Positions 48,004 to 59,607 of a stretch of 64,000 nt of DNA are shown piece after piece; position 1 is the first letter of the stretch, and the number at the start of each line of letters is the position of its first letter. Source of the DNA: Brachynemurus nebulosus (lineage: Eukaryota; Arthropoda; Insecta; Neuroptera; Myrmeleontidae); assembly GCA_035578155.1 (NCBI GenBank), contig JAPWDM010000001.1, forward strand, positions 6,389,672-6,453,671, in the 5' to 3' direction. The position numbers were made by a program, and so were the translations under genes. The notes under the pieces are model-generated. The model had not been told where the DNA came from and searched no databases. It saw only the letters and a program-made list of their open reading frames with translations.

Positions 48004-48483
48004 CAGTCAAACTCATGTATTTTCAACCTGTCGGGACTAATCCGCTCATGTATTTTCAACTTCTCCTTCATCCTCACTCCGTGGCAATCATAGAACCACT
48101 TGACAGACATAGAACCAATCACAAAAAGCCCGCGTAAATCTTTACACAATAACAGTAGTCACGTGTACTTCCCCAGTGAATAACCTTAAAATGACAGAAT
48201 GTCAAGTAACATATTATGATAAACAAAAAAGTGAAACATGAAAAAAGTGTAATAAACTTGTAGTAAAATCATTTTTTTAGGAATTGCAAATGAAATAAAA
48301 TCATATATTGTAGGATTATAGGATAAAACCACTAGTGGTCGATCAGTTAATCTGACAGTTATTTTTCTGTATTAAAGTACTGCGTGAGAAGTGGGGACCA
48401 AAAACTTGAAAATACGTGAGTAAAATCAGTTGAAAATAGATGGTGTTGAAAATACATGAGTTGAAAATATATGAGTCCGACTG
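48004..48483. mobile_element. pogo/Tigger-like MITE, 480 bp, copy 1
   Basis: The ends CAGTCAAACTCATGTATTTT and inward CAGTCGGACTCATATATTTT are flanked by TA. ATGTATTTTCAAC recurs several times near each end. An inverted copy of equal length is at 57696-58175. The apparent frame crossing it (47712-48149) joins unrelated repeats and is not a gene. Confidence 0.82.
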
Positions 48484-48774
48484 TACATCAACTATTTGCT
48501 AGAGAGGTAGGCTAGTTACATGTTATAACAAACCTTTAATTACCATAGTAAATATCACAATTACACAAAAATTGTGTAATTTTCATGTATTTTACCAGTG
48601 ACGTTCAACTAGGTAAAACATATAATTTAAATAAAAATGGAAAGCAGATTTTGTATTTAAAGTAAGTAAATATTCGCCAGTCCACCTTCATTAAGACGAA
48701 GTTAGTTATTTTCGATTTCCAAAAGCACACGTTTGTAAAATTTTTTGTTTTATACGTACGTATATCATATAAAC

Positions 48775-49140
48775 TAGGGATGTTATGGATATGAAATTTT
48801 GGATACAGATATTTAAGGTTTCGGTTACGGATATGTGAAAATATCGGATACGGTTACGGTTACGGATAATTGCTTTCAGTAAACATTTTTTTTTTTTAGA
48901 AAAAAGGGGAAAATTTTACCCCAAAAAGTGAACGCCAAACACAAATCACCGGAAATCTATCAAAAGAAATATATGGAGAAAAAATTTGTTTCGATTTAAC
49001 CTCAATTTTCCAACGGCAGTTGTCTGTTATTATCCGAAACAAATCCGAAACTTTTATTTTCGGATACGGTTTCGGATATGTAATTATTTCGGATATCCGG
49101 TAGTTTCGGTTACGGATATCCATAAGCCATAACATCCCTA
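48775..49140. mobile_element. hAT-like MITE rich in GGATACGGTT
   Basis: The inverted ends TAGGGATGTTATGG are flanked by the perfect 8-bp duplication ATATAAAC (48767-48774, 49141-49148). Internal GGTTACGGATA repeats occur on both sides. Confidence 0.87.
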
Positions 49141-49634
49141 ATATAAACCCATTTAGTTTGCAATTTTTTAATAATTAGATTATACGCCACTGAGTTATAT
49201 ATGCATTTAAAAATTGGGACCAAAATTCTGCACCAGATACCTATATGAAAATTTGTTATCCTGTTGCGCTTTATCAGAAATAATTAAACAAATGTCACAA
49301 AAACTTTAAAAATAGTGTATTTTTGCAAAACAAGTCAATTTTAGCAATTATTTTTATAAAAGTTCAATTAAATAACACAAAAAAATATACACACATTTTT
49401 AAAAACCTTGTATCTGTAACATTATAAAAAAAAAATATAAAAATCAACTCGATCATAAACTTCAAAAAATTTCAGTCGGAGAAGCCCTAAAGGACTTTAT
49501 CGGAACCCCTCCTTTGATAAATTAATAGACCGGGAGCCGGTGACCTCAAATGTGCCGTTACAAGCATTTTAAAAAAGTAGTCACAAAGTGAGCGCGGTAG
49601 AACGGAACAAAGTTTACCGAAAAATATTTTTTAA

Positions 49635-50216
49635 CTCTTTTTGAATAAACATATGGACAAATTTTTTTGTCTCAAAATGCCGGACTTTTTACTGCCAGTG
49701 ATCAATAGAATAGATAAGGTTACAAAAAAAAAAGAAAAAATCAAAGATCCCAACATAAAAAAGTGACCCTAGGAATTTACAAAATATAAATTATACTAAA
49801 CTATGTTGATAAAATTGAACATTATTATAATTATACCGTATTTCGGAAAATATGTTACAGATGGCGGCACCTGTACCAGTGAATATACATATACATATCA
49901 CAGTATTTTGAGCCGCCATACTGCAGGACGAGTTAACTCGTCTTAACCTCTTTAGCGGATTGTCATTTTATTTTAACCTGACAAAAAAAATACCATCCAA
50001 GTTAACCACCTTATAGATTACTTTGTCAAAAAGGTTTGATTCTAGGATAAATAAAGCTCTCTATATTATGTATTCTTTTTTCTATTCAAATAGGTGGCAG
50101 CACAAACAGTTACCGACATGAGGACGAGTCTCACTCGTCGTATCCGCTAGTTGTTAGAATCATAGACCCGAGTGAGACTCGGGGTATCCGCTAAAGTGGT
50201 TAATCATTTAAAGAGT
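49635..50216. mobile_element. piggyBac-like MITE copy 1, split
   Basis: Matches the 328-bp copies at 55148-55475 and 58573-58900, with the landmarks GCCGGACTTTTTACTGCCAG and the palindrome GAGTTAACTC. The left flank is TTAA (49631-49634); the right flank has decayed. A second TTAA-flanked element is inserted at 49947. Confidence 0.75.
49947..50199. mobile_element. piggyBac-like MITE nested in the previous one
   Basis: The ends CCTCTTTAGCGGAT and inward CCACTTTAGCGGAT are flanked by TTAA (49943-49946, 50200-50203). The uninterrupted copies at 55465 and 58580 confirm the insertion. A TTAA duplication with CC-starting ends fits piggyBac. Confidence 0.82.
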
Positions 50217-51028
50217 GTAATTATCATTCTTTTTTTACCAGTATTAAACGAAAAGAATGATTTCGAAAACGAATAATTCCCTTTTAGTTTCACCATATTA
50301 TCATTTTATTTACGGTTTTTAAAGCATCGAATAATTTTAGTGTATTTAATAATGACATCATCAAATTTACAAAAATTCTTTCTCAAATCAAGCTTTATGA
50401 AATAATTTAGATAACGGTGACTGGTGTTATTTAGAGTAATTTAGGTGTAAAATTTTCATTCTTGCAGTCAAAATGATGAAGTTTCTATTAGAAATATATA
50501 TTTGATTCGGCAGAAGTCTTCTTTTTTAGTAGCCCGCCTACCACCCCTCATTTTTAATTATCGAAGGAACAGAGCAGAGTTTTGTAATTATTGAGAGTTT
50601 ATGTTTAAAAAAAAAAAATTCAATTTTTAATTGTCGCCCAAGAGGCGGAAAACTGCTAACCACAAATTTTCACCGCAAAGATACTAGTTCTAATTTTGAT
50701 ATCAGAGGCGGAGTGAGAATCTTTGCGTCGCCAATTCTATGTACTGACTGGTACTGGGAATCACAATACTTTAACACATTCACGACACAACCTACTGATC
50801 AAAAAAATAACTACTGTCAGTAGGTAGTATCTGTTTATTAAATTTTGACGGTCGAAAAAATTTGTACTGTTTAGTTTACAATATACAAACTATGATATCT
50901 TTTAGAATGTAATTTTTTTCATAATTATTATTATTTCCAAATAAAAACGGGCGATTTCAAATTTCTACCATGTCTTTAATTGTCAACTAGCAACTTTAGT
51001 CTACTCATAGTAGTATTTCCATTCGTCT
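50217..51028. other. Unassigned DNA with a MITE fragment
   Basis: About 50685-50735 matches one end of the TTGGCGACGCAAAG family (see 15505-15730). The rest has no recognised feature. Confidence 0.4.
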
Positions 51029-51160
51029 CCAGATGGCTAAACATTAAACCGCATCTTTGAATTTCCAGTTAATAGCGTTAATAATATTTCAGAATGTGCT
51101 TTGAAAGGGATCAACAAATAACCCCAATTCAACTGACAAAAGAATCAACAGTAGATGTAT
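51029..51160. repeat. Second copy of the 18212 repeat
   Basis: Direct-orientation match to 18212-18350 with a few small indels. Confidence 0.65.
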
Positions 51161-51481
51161 ATCAAAATACAATATTTTTTACATAGGCATAGTAATTAAT
51201 CGACACATTTTTTTTTATTTTTAGTTTCTTTTATTCTTTCTGAAAAAATTTCTTACAATTCTCGAAGAGTTAATTGTGACATTTTAATAATAGGATATGA
51301 CACCCCAATTTTTTTTATTTAACATAAAGTTCGTGGACCGGACACAAATTTTTCGCGAGCCGAAAATTGCATGCTGTCAATATATCATATTATACAAATA
51401 TGTAATAAATTATTTTCTGTACTAATTAATGTACGATAACATCAACTGGGTATTGGTATAGCAGAGACTGTTTATTGAGAA

Positions 51482-53031
51482 CACTGTTGCCAGAAAAATT
51501 TTAACAAAACCCGCCGATGAGAGCCGCTCGAGTAGCCCAAAAGCATGTCCCTGTCATTCTCCATTTAGTCTATTATAAAAAAATGGACTGTTTTCTGACG
51601 TCGCTGTAACTAATATACCAGATGGCGTTGATTTACTAGGGGATAAAATTAGAGTCGAGACATGAGGTTTAATAGTTCGCTATTTTTCATCTAAAATAAA
51701 TTGGAAATAAATTAAATATTTAAAAAAATACTTTAATTCAACCTAGAAAGATTAATTAAATTAAAAAAATTTTAATTCTTCGTTAACACATAACTTTGTG
51801 ACGATACTTTTGTGCTCAATCATATGGTAATTAATTTTGACATCTATTTGATGAAAAATGCTCACATGTCCCAACTCTATTTATTATACCCCCTATACCA
51901 TTAGCGCCACGTAGCAAACGTAGCAAACTGTGACATGAAAAGGTCCGTCCTTGAAAACAAGTGGCAGGGACATGCCCAAAAGTAGCCCATTCCGGAGCAA
52001 AGCGCACTTATATATTTTTTAAATTTTATTTTCGATGAAATTACACGAGCTTTAATGACGTTTAACAAAACTTTATATTAATAAGGATTGTTTAAAAAAA
52101 ATTTACTTTTATTAATTAAATTTAATAAACAGGCAATGCAAACTATTTAAAAATATGTCAACTTTATAATAAATATTTGTGAACCAGTGGCGTAGCAAGA
52201 GGGGGTCAAGGGGGTCTATCATGGCCCGGGCGCCATTTGCAAAGGGGCGCCAAATGTGTGCTAAAAGGGAACCGAATATTAACTACATATATATGTTTCT
52301 GAAGGGGAGACGGGGCGCCAATGAAGTATCGTGCTCTCGGCTCCAGTTATGTTCACTACGCCACTGTTGTGAACATCAATGTTTAAATACCATAAAATAC
52401 GATGACAATTTTTTTTAAATCCTTACACATTAAACACAAATTTTACTATTAATCAAATTTAATAATGTTATTTTTAAATTTAAAATTTTTTATGATTATA
52501 ACAATCATAAAAATAATCACAAAAAGTCTAAATAAATAATCAGCATTTATCCTACGATTAATCGCTTTTAAATAGTTACATTTTAACTTAAAATTTTTCA
52601 TAAAGCTATAATAATAATTGGAATGACTTTTTTTGTTTTTATCACTGAAATGGCAACTATCACAACCATAAAGTTTTGAAACTTAATCTTTCTGAAAATT
52701 AAACTTATTTCAATAAAATTGATCATCTCTTAGTTCTACTAAATTAATCGATTCCAGCAAACTAGAATCATCATCATCAGTCGTATTATTTTGGTAAATA
52801 TCACTGTTAAATAGTTGTAACATGAACTATGAGGGAGCATAAGTGCTACAACAAAGTTTAAATGCACTCATATGAGCATGGATGCGGGCAAGAGCCATTA
52901 ACATGGGAAGCTGAAAATGGGAAAATTAAAAATAGCCCAAACGGCTACTTGCCGCCAACAGTAAAATTTTACCGCCAATCAAAGATATAAATAGCCCAAT
53001 CGGCGGTAAATAGCCCAATCTGGCAACACTG
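51482..53031. mobile_element. Non-autonomous hAT-like element, 1.55 kb
   Basis: The ends CACTGTTGCCAGA and inward CAGTGTTGCCAGA are flanked by the 8-bp duplication ATTGAGAA (51474-51481, 53032-53039). The uninterrupted repeat near 25325 reads TTATTGAGAACAGC. The interior has repeated TAGCCCAA motifs near both ends but no transposase. Confidence 0.87.
52185..52366. mobile_element. hAT-like MITE with CAGTGGCGTAGC ends, 182 bp
   Basis: The left end is CAGTGGCGTAGC and the right end reads inward CAGTGGCGTAGTG. It is flanked by the perfect 8-bp duplication TTGTGAAC (52177-52184, 52367-52374) and nested in the element above. It is markedly GC-richer than its surroundings. Confidence 0.88.
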
Positions 53032-53130
53032 ATTGAGAACAGCATCTCTGACGATACAGTGCGTTACTTAATGATTTAAAAGTAGGTAAATGTAGGTTTT
53101 ATCAAGATCATAGAAGAGCAGAAATGAACT

Positions 53131-54274
53131 AACTACCTCTATGGGCCGGGTGCGCGACGTTATTGCCATCTAGCGTTTGCAACTTTGTCGGCTCTCTCCA
53201 TACTTATAGTTCAGTGGCTTTTTCAAATATTTCCATGTGAACAAATAATAATAAGTAAATATCGACTGTGATTGGATATTATGTGAAAATTTAATTTTTC
53301 TTTATTTTTCAAAGAAAAGTCAAGTGTCATTTCTGTTTTTATTAAATAATAAATAACAAGATGAAAGTTGTCCGAATCCGGAGTATGCGCGGAGTATATA
53401 TATTTTCGTTTTTAGCGCTATATAGAGTGTAATAATTAGGACTAACTTTCAAAGTATTACCCATAATATTACGTTCCAATCTCAAATGACACCGAAAAGC
53501 AATCAACTGGTTTCTGTACAACATGTGAGAAATGTAGAGAAGCTATGAACAAATTAATGGCCACAGTTATTTAACACAGACCCATATAACTAGACAACTT
53601 CTATTTCACAATTTTAAAAAAAATTAGAGTCGTAAAATTTCTAAAATACGCCATACATATATAAAAAACTATCAGTGAAACGAAATAAATTGTGAGGAAT
53701 TTTATTTAAAATTTGGTAGTTCCAGTTTTTATATGTCTTTCAACGTAAACTCGAACAATATGTAGTATATTAGTTCATTGAGTTTCTTTGGGAAGTTCAG
53801 TTTTGTCCTCTAAAAGTGGTGATAATATAAATATTTACTTCTTTTCCACTTTCGTCTAAAATTCTTTTTATTTTTAATTATTCTTAAATCGGCTAGAAAT
53901 TGTAAATTTACATTTGTTGTTTCTTCTTGTATTTTAACGTTAAATTTGAGAACACAATTATCGTGACCCATTTCGAAAATTTGTTACTGCCAAATTTACT
54001 GAGAGCAGTAGTTTCGCTTACGATCTTACAAAATTATATCTAATAGGATTTACGTCCTTCGATAAAGTTGTGTTTTATAAATTTTAAATAAAATAAAATA
54101 ATATAAATACCATAGAAATTAGACCGAATTTGATTAACTTAATTTTTTACCACCAGATAGCGAGCTGTATTAAATAGCAAGAGCCGCCCAAATTGCTCAT
54201 TGCTGCCAAAGCAAACGCTGCGATCGCTTTCGTTACCCCCACTCTGTAGTCTGCACCCGGCCCATTGTATAGAG
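53131..54274. other. Unassigned intergenic DNA
   Basis: No convincing gene; the small minus-strand frame 53342-53524 has no recognisable motif. Confidence 0.3.
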
Positions 54275-55035
54275 ATGACTGTGGCAGAAAAATGATCTAA
54301 AATTTCTCTCCCATCCCAAACGCACAACATGGTACTACATAAATCTCCATAGAACACTAGAAGCAAACTAAAATAAAAAAAGTGTAAATCGCTTGGAGTC
54401 ATTTGTTGGTCTGTCACAGCTTAGGTGATTCAGTCGTGCGCACCAGTTGGAGCGGTGCAGAAATCGCGGACATTGATTGTTCGTCATTGTTTATCAACCA
54501 CTTGCAACAATGTAATACATGCATACGTACGCCTAGAATACATACATATTACACTAGACACTCACCACAGATAGAGTGTGACGTATGACACACACACAAG
54601 CGTATATCACGTATACATAGATACGACATTTATGTAGTAACATGTTGTGCGTTTGGAGTGGGAGAAAAATTTTACGTTATCTTTCTGCCACAGTGATCTT
54701 ACTAGTATAGAGATACGTAGTTGGATTATGTATCATGTGTAAATCTCGTATATATGTACACGGGATCTACGTTTGTGTGTGTGTCATACGTTACACTTAA
54801 TTTGTGCCGGGTGGGGTGTGCCTGGTGTGTGTACATAATATGTACGTATTTGAGGCGTACGTACATATTTATGTATTACATTGTTGCAAGTTACTGATAA
54901 ACAATGACCAACAATCAATATTCGCGATGTTTGTACCGCTATAATAGTGCACGACTGAATCACCTAAGCTATGACAGACCAACAAATGACTCCAAACGAT
55001 CCACACTTTTTTGATTTTAGTTTGCTTCTACTCTT
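54275..55035. repeat. Interlocking inverted repeats
   Basis: Two pairs of inverted arms overlap crosswise. About 54275-54342 pairs with 54636-54700 (CAAACGCACAACATG). About 54357-54610 pairs with 54770-55035 (GACAGACCAACAAATGACTC). The outer terminus resembles the end at 58555 (TTTCTAGTGTTCTAT), so this is probably a composite of two MITE-like elements. The frames 54139-54417 and 54403-54588 fall in the arms and are not genes. Confidence 0.7.
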
Positions 55036-55147
55036 TTGTGTATCAAGATAAATCATACCGTAAAATGTAAAATTAGCAAATAAAATTATGATAATAAGAA
55101 AAGGATATACCCTGTTTTAAATACAACTGATAATGAGTCATCGTTAA

Positions 55148-55475
55148 CCCTTTTAAACAAACCATATGGAAAAATTTTTTTGTCTCAAATTGCCGGACTT
55201 TTTACTGCCAGTGATAAGTACAATAGATAAGGTTACAAACAAAGAAAAAGAAAAAAAATCAAAGATCCCAACATCAAAAAAGTGAATCCTAGGAATTTAC
55301 AAAATATAAATTATACTAAACTATGTTGATGAAATTGAACATTATTTAGAATTATACTGTATTTCGGAAAATTTGTCACAGATGGCGGCACTTGTACCAG
55401 TGAATATGTACATATCACAGCATTTTGAGCCGCCATATTGCAGGACGAGTTAACTCGTCTTAATCATTTAAAGAG
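55148..55475. mobile_element. piggyBac-like MITE, 328 bp, copy 2
   Basis: Flanked by TTAA at 55144-55147 and 55476-55479. It starts CCCTTTTAAACAAACC and ends ATCATTTAAAGAG. Internal GCCGGACTTTTTACTGCCAG is shared with the copies at 49635 and 58573. Confidence 0.82.
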
Positions 55476-55752
55476 TTAAAAAATTAAATAATTCTTATAT
55501 TCGAAACAAATCAATCTTCTATTCTTTTCTAAAAACAAATTGCAAATTTAAAATTTACGTAAATGCAATACTAAAAGAGATAAAACCAAAAAACGGAAAT
55601 TATTTAAATTCATAAGTAATGAAGCATTTTAAGTGAAATGAACCTCCGCCCTGACACATATCATGCTAGGCAACTGACTCCCACCGCCCTTCTTACTATG
55701 ATTCAAGTCGGACCTCGATGAAATTTTTTACCGCACAATATACAGAGTACGC

Positions 55753-57243
55753 TTAAACGACGCTTTGTAATTTTTGTGGTATTCGTCCATGCACTAATCT
55801 GGTGTGATTACGAAGTGTTTCTTTTTGTCGAAACGCTTTCGAGCAAATACTACAAGAAAATGGTTTTTCACCGGTATGTATAAATATATGATTTGCTAAT
55901 GTTTTTCCATTCAAAAATGCTTTTGGGCAATATGTACACTTATATCGGCGGTCATTCAAATGTTTTCTCTCGTGCTGATAGCGATCATTACTAGTCTTAA
56001 ATCGTGTATCACAATATCGACATGGATAATTACGTTCGTTTGAATGCGCTGATTGATTATGTTTATTTAAGTCAGACATCCGACGAAATTTTTTTCCACA
56101 CAATGTACATAGTACTTTAAAAGCTTCGTCAAAATTTTCGTGAAAGTCTTTAACATGACATTGTAATCCGAATTTGTAAGCATAGTTCTTCCCACAATAT
56201 TGACACTGAAAACTATTACGTGTATTATGTTTATACCTTATATGAGCCGATAAATTAAAAACCGCTTTTCCACATTTTTGACAAGTTACTTTTGGTGGGG
56301 GATTATCACTATGAGTTTTTCGTTTATGCTGAGTGAATCCACTGTGCGAAATAAATGACTGAGAACACTCAGTACAAAAGTACGGTTTTAGTCCTAAATG
56401 AATTCTTATGTGCCTTGTTAAGGTATTTTCATTTAAAAATGATTTTAAACAGTAATCACATTTAAATCTTCTTTCGTGAGTACGTTCGTGTGTTTGTAGA
56501 CGAAAAGATTTTATAAATGTTTTTGCACAGTATTTACACCTAAAACTATTTTTACTTTTATCTTTTGAAAATAAATTATCTTTATCTGAATCTTTATTTC
56601 CGTCTACATCAATTTCAGATTTTATATGGTTATTGGTACAGTTACATGTTTCACTTGAAGAATTGCACTTATTGCACAAAAATAAAGTGGTCTCAGACGT
56701 ATCAGGTTCCTCAGTTTTTATATCACTATTATTTACTGTTTCAACACATATTTCATCTGTTATCTTCTGGTATCTTGCGTCTATATTAGTAACTTGATCA
56801 AAACCATATTCTACAGGATCTTCAACTTTAATCAACTCATTACCAAAAATATGGGGAATTTGAAATTCACTATCATTTAAAATATTTCTCAAATAACTGG
56901 ATGAGGTTTCACATTTTTGTTTGAAGAGAATGAAACTTCTTAACTGATTTAGACAGACCATACAAATTCCATTTGGGTATCGTAAATCGGTCATCACCTA
57001 AAATTTCTTTATTAGGATAAAAAAAATATTCTACTTACATATTATGTATATTATGTTAGTTACTATTTGGCTAGGTTAATTTACCTCGACATTAAAATAT
57101 GCCAATATTGTGTTAAAATCTTCTAATTCCTCTAGTAATTGAATCGATACCATTTGTTGATGAATCTGTAAACATATTCTACAGTTTTTGCAGAATGATA
57201 ATACAATATTATCCATGTTATCCATATTATCATTTGTTTCCAT
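55753..57243 (-). CDS. ZAD/C2H2 zinc-finger protein F
   Basis: Predicted 467-residue nuclear DNA-binding protein. Exon 1 is 57085-57243 (53 codons), the intron 56998-57084 (87 nt, the longest in the array), and exon 2 55753-56997. Exon 1 is longer than in the paralogues because METNDN is followed by extra MDN repeats before the CRIC motif. The exon-2 linker is shorter and diverged. The Cys cluster (LFLCNKCNSSSETCNC) and IKTE/IKSE sites are kept. Nine fingers are present. Fingers 3-5 resemble gene E (SHSGFTQH, YKFGLQCH), finger 6 and the start of finger 7 resemble B/C (RRMSDLNKH, CDTRFKTS), and finger 9 (RQKETLRNH) resembles pseudogene A, so the gene looks mosaic. Its upstream flank is cut by a MITE at 57280. 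Confidence 0.93.
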
Positions 57244-57279
57244 TTTTAGTTTTATGCTTTATGTATTGAGTATCTTTAA

Positions 57280-57575
57280 GGGTGTCTACACAATCACTTA
57301 AATAAGGAATAAGAAGTATGCAATCTAGTGACGTTAAGTGGAACTTTAACGTAACTGCTCATAGATATAAATATGTAGGTACTTTTGTATGTCAAAATTC
57401 GTGATTTTTTTCACTTTAGTGACAAAAAAAGTCATCACGAACGTTATTTTTTCATGAATTTTGATGTACAAATATACCTAAATACATATACCTATTGGCA
57501 GTTACGTTAAAGTTCCATTCAACGTCACTAGATGGCATACTTCTTATTCCTTATTTCATTGATTGTGTATGACCC
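57280..57575. mobile_element. MITE immediately upstream of gene F
   Basis: The ends GGGTGTCTACACAATCA and inward GGGTCATACACAATCA are inverted repeats, with further internal inverted repeats (AATAAGGAATAAGAAGTATG). It begins 37 bp upstream of the exon-1 ATG, so it replaces the proximal promoter region seen in D and E. The TSD is not clear. Confidence 0.75.
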
Positions 57576-58558
57576 ATAACTCCAAGGGGTCAAACTAGAT
57601 TGTCTATGTCTCTGTTCCACTTGTAATGAATTTATGACGTAAATCTCCCCACTCTATTTGTGTAGATACACACTGTTTGCAGCGTTTGCAGTGTACAGTG
57701 GGACTCATGTATTTTCAACTCATGTATTTTCAACACCATCTATTTTCAACTGATTTTACTCACGTATTTTCAAGTTTTTGGTCCCCACTTCTCACGCAAT
57801 ACTTTAATACAGAAAAATAACTGTCAGATTAACTGATCGACCACTAGTGGTTTTATCCTATAATCCTACAATATATGATTTTATTTCATTTGCAATTCCT
57901 AAAAAAATGATTTTACTACAAGTTTATTACACTTTTTTCATGTTTCACTTTTTTGTTTATCATAATATGTTACTTGACATTCTGTCATTTTAAGGTTATT
58001 CACTGGGGAAGTACACGTGACTACTGTTATTGTGTAAAGATTTACGCGGGCTTTTTGTGATTGGTTCTATGTCTGTCAAGTGGTTCTATGATTGCCACGG
58101 AGTGAGGATGAAGGAGAAGTTGAAAATACATGAGCGGATTAGTCCCGACAGGTTGAAAATACATGAGTTTGACTGTATTAGTTTGGTGTTTTTAGTAGTG
58201 TGCGTATTTACGCACACTACCGCAATGCACGTATTAAGCAGCTTCCACATTCTCGCCGAAGTTGAACGAAGTAGTTCCTCGCGAGGTTGGCCGAGGCATA
58301 AGAATAGCATTGAAACACCAACCGCGAAGCACAACGAAATGACCCTCTACATTCTCGACTTGTCCAACCTCGGCGAGAATGTGGAAGCTGCTTTACCAGA
58401 GAGAGCTGTTCAACGTGTTCAACCAACAATGGTAACAATGTACATATAATGCACCGTGGGTTCGACGACGGACACGGGCTGACTATTGCCTTAAGCTGTG
58501 ACACGACTCCAAATGACTCCGCGCCAATTACACGTTTTTAATATTAGTTGGTTTCTAG
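57576..58558. repeat. Interspersed repeat shared in reverse with 61065-61320
   Basis: The parts outside the MITE at 57696-58175 match 61065-61320 in reverse complement (for example GTGTCCGTCGTCGAAC, ACTCTATTTGTGTAG). The interior contains a further inverted repeat (CTTCCACATTCTCGCCGA with GGCGAGAATGTGGAAG). The plus-strand frame 58030-58449 spans this junction and is not a gene. Confidence 0.6.
57696..58175. mobile_element. pogo/Tigger-like MITE, 480 bp, copy 2
   Basis: The ends CAGTGGGACTCATGTATTTT and inward CAGTCAAACTCATGTATTTT are flanked by TA. Same length as 48004-48483 and nearly identical in reverse orientation, suggesting recent activity. Confidence 0.85.
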
Positions 58559-58572
58559 TGTTCTATGCATAA

Positions 58573-58900
58573 CTCTTTAAATGATTAAAATGAGTTAACT
58601 CGTCCTGCAATATGGCGGTTCAAAATGCTGAGATATGTATATATTCACTGGTACAGGTGTCGCCATCTGTGACAGATTTTCCGAAATAAGGTATAATTCT
58701 AAATAATGTTCAATTTTATCAATATAGTTTAGTATAATTTATATTTTGTAAATTCCTAGAGTTCACTTTTTTGATGCTAGGATCTTTGATTTTTTTTCTT
58801 TTTCTTTTTTTATAACCTTATCTATTGCACTTATCACTGGCAGCAAAAAGTCCGGCATTTTGAGACAAAAAAATTTTTCTATATGGTTTGTTTAAAAGCG
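58573..58900. mobile_element. piggyBac-like MITE, 328 bp, copy 3
   Basis: Inverted copy of 55148-55475 with identical length. TTAA is kept at 58901-58904; the other side reads ATAA. Confidence 0.78.
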
Positions 58901-59320
58901 TTAAGGGTGTACCCGAAAAGAAAATTCCAACTTTTTCCATTGAGTTTGAAATATGTTAAACAATAGACGATTCTGCATCGATTAGCAAAAAAAAATTGTA
59001 TGTTACGGACAAATTAAACGAAATAATGTTAATGTTCTCATTTATCGTGTGTTGTTTGAACCGGAAGTAGCTTAGCTACGAATAAATTTGTAAAATTTAT
59101 CATATTTTATCCAACTTTCGTTAGAAAAAAAAAAATAGTTTTATAAACCTTATACTGCCTTATTCTTTGTAATATTTTTTAATGAAAAATCCCATCTTTT
59201 TCGTAAAAACAAAAATAAAAATTAGAAGCCGGAACCACGCGGTTTTGACAATATTTTAAAAAACTGTACCCGCCGTTATTGATGAGAAATGTGGTTAAAC
59301 ACGTTAAACATATAATAAGT

Positions 59321-59508
59321 GTCTTCCATTTAGGAAATATAGACGACACAGTACATTTTTTTCTCACAAAAAGCTAATTTTTTTTAAATTTTAAACTTTT
59401 AATTGCTTTTAGATGCAATTAAACGGTAATTTTTGCAAAAAAATTAGTTTTTTTTGTGAAAAAAAAGAAAATGCACTCTGTCACACAGTGTTTTCTAAAT
59501 GGAACATA
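59321..59508. repeat. Short inverted-repeat element with CACTGTGT
   Basis: The ends GTCTTCCATTTAGGAAA and inward GTTCCATTTAGAAAA, with ACACAGT motifs nearby, resemble 31339-31713. The element is poorly bounded. Confidence 0.45.
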
Positions 59509-59607
59509 CTCTATATGTCAGCTGTCAGAATCAAGCCCTAAGCGTATGTTTAAAAAATTGTGGATAGCAGTGTGCCAATGAGTGGTTGATACGCAGTTTC
59601 CTACATT

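Larger units (their letters stand above)
51270..53130. repeat. Dispersed repeat R1, intact at the 5352 site, split at 51482
   Basis: Positions 51290-51481 match 5200-5351 joined to 6449-6540. It then continues at 53040-53130, which matches 25320-25400. Each copy is thus the empty site for the other's insertion. Confidence 0.65.

Noticed and set aside
47712..48149. 145-residue minus-strand frame, and a similar one at 58030-58449
   Set aside because: They run across the ends of unrelated MITEs; the shared part is the pogo/Tigger-like MITE in both places.
54139..54417. 92-residue minus-strand frame
   Set aside because: It lies in the interlocking inverted repeats and has no conserved motif.
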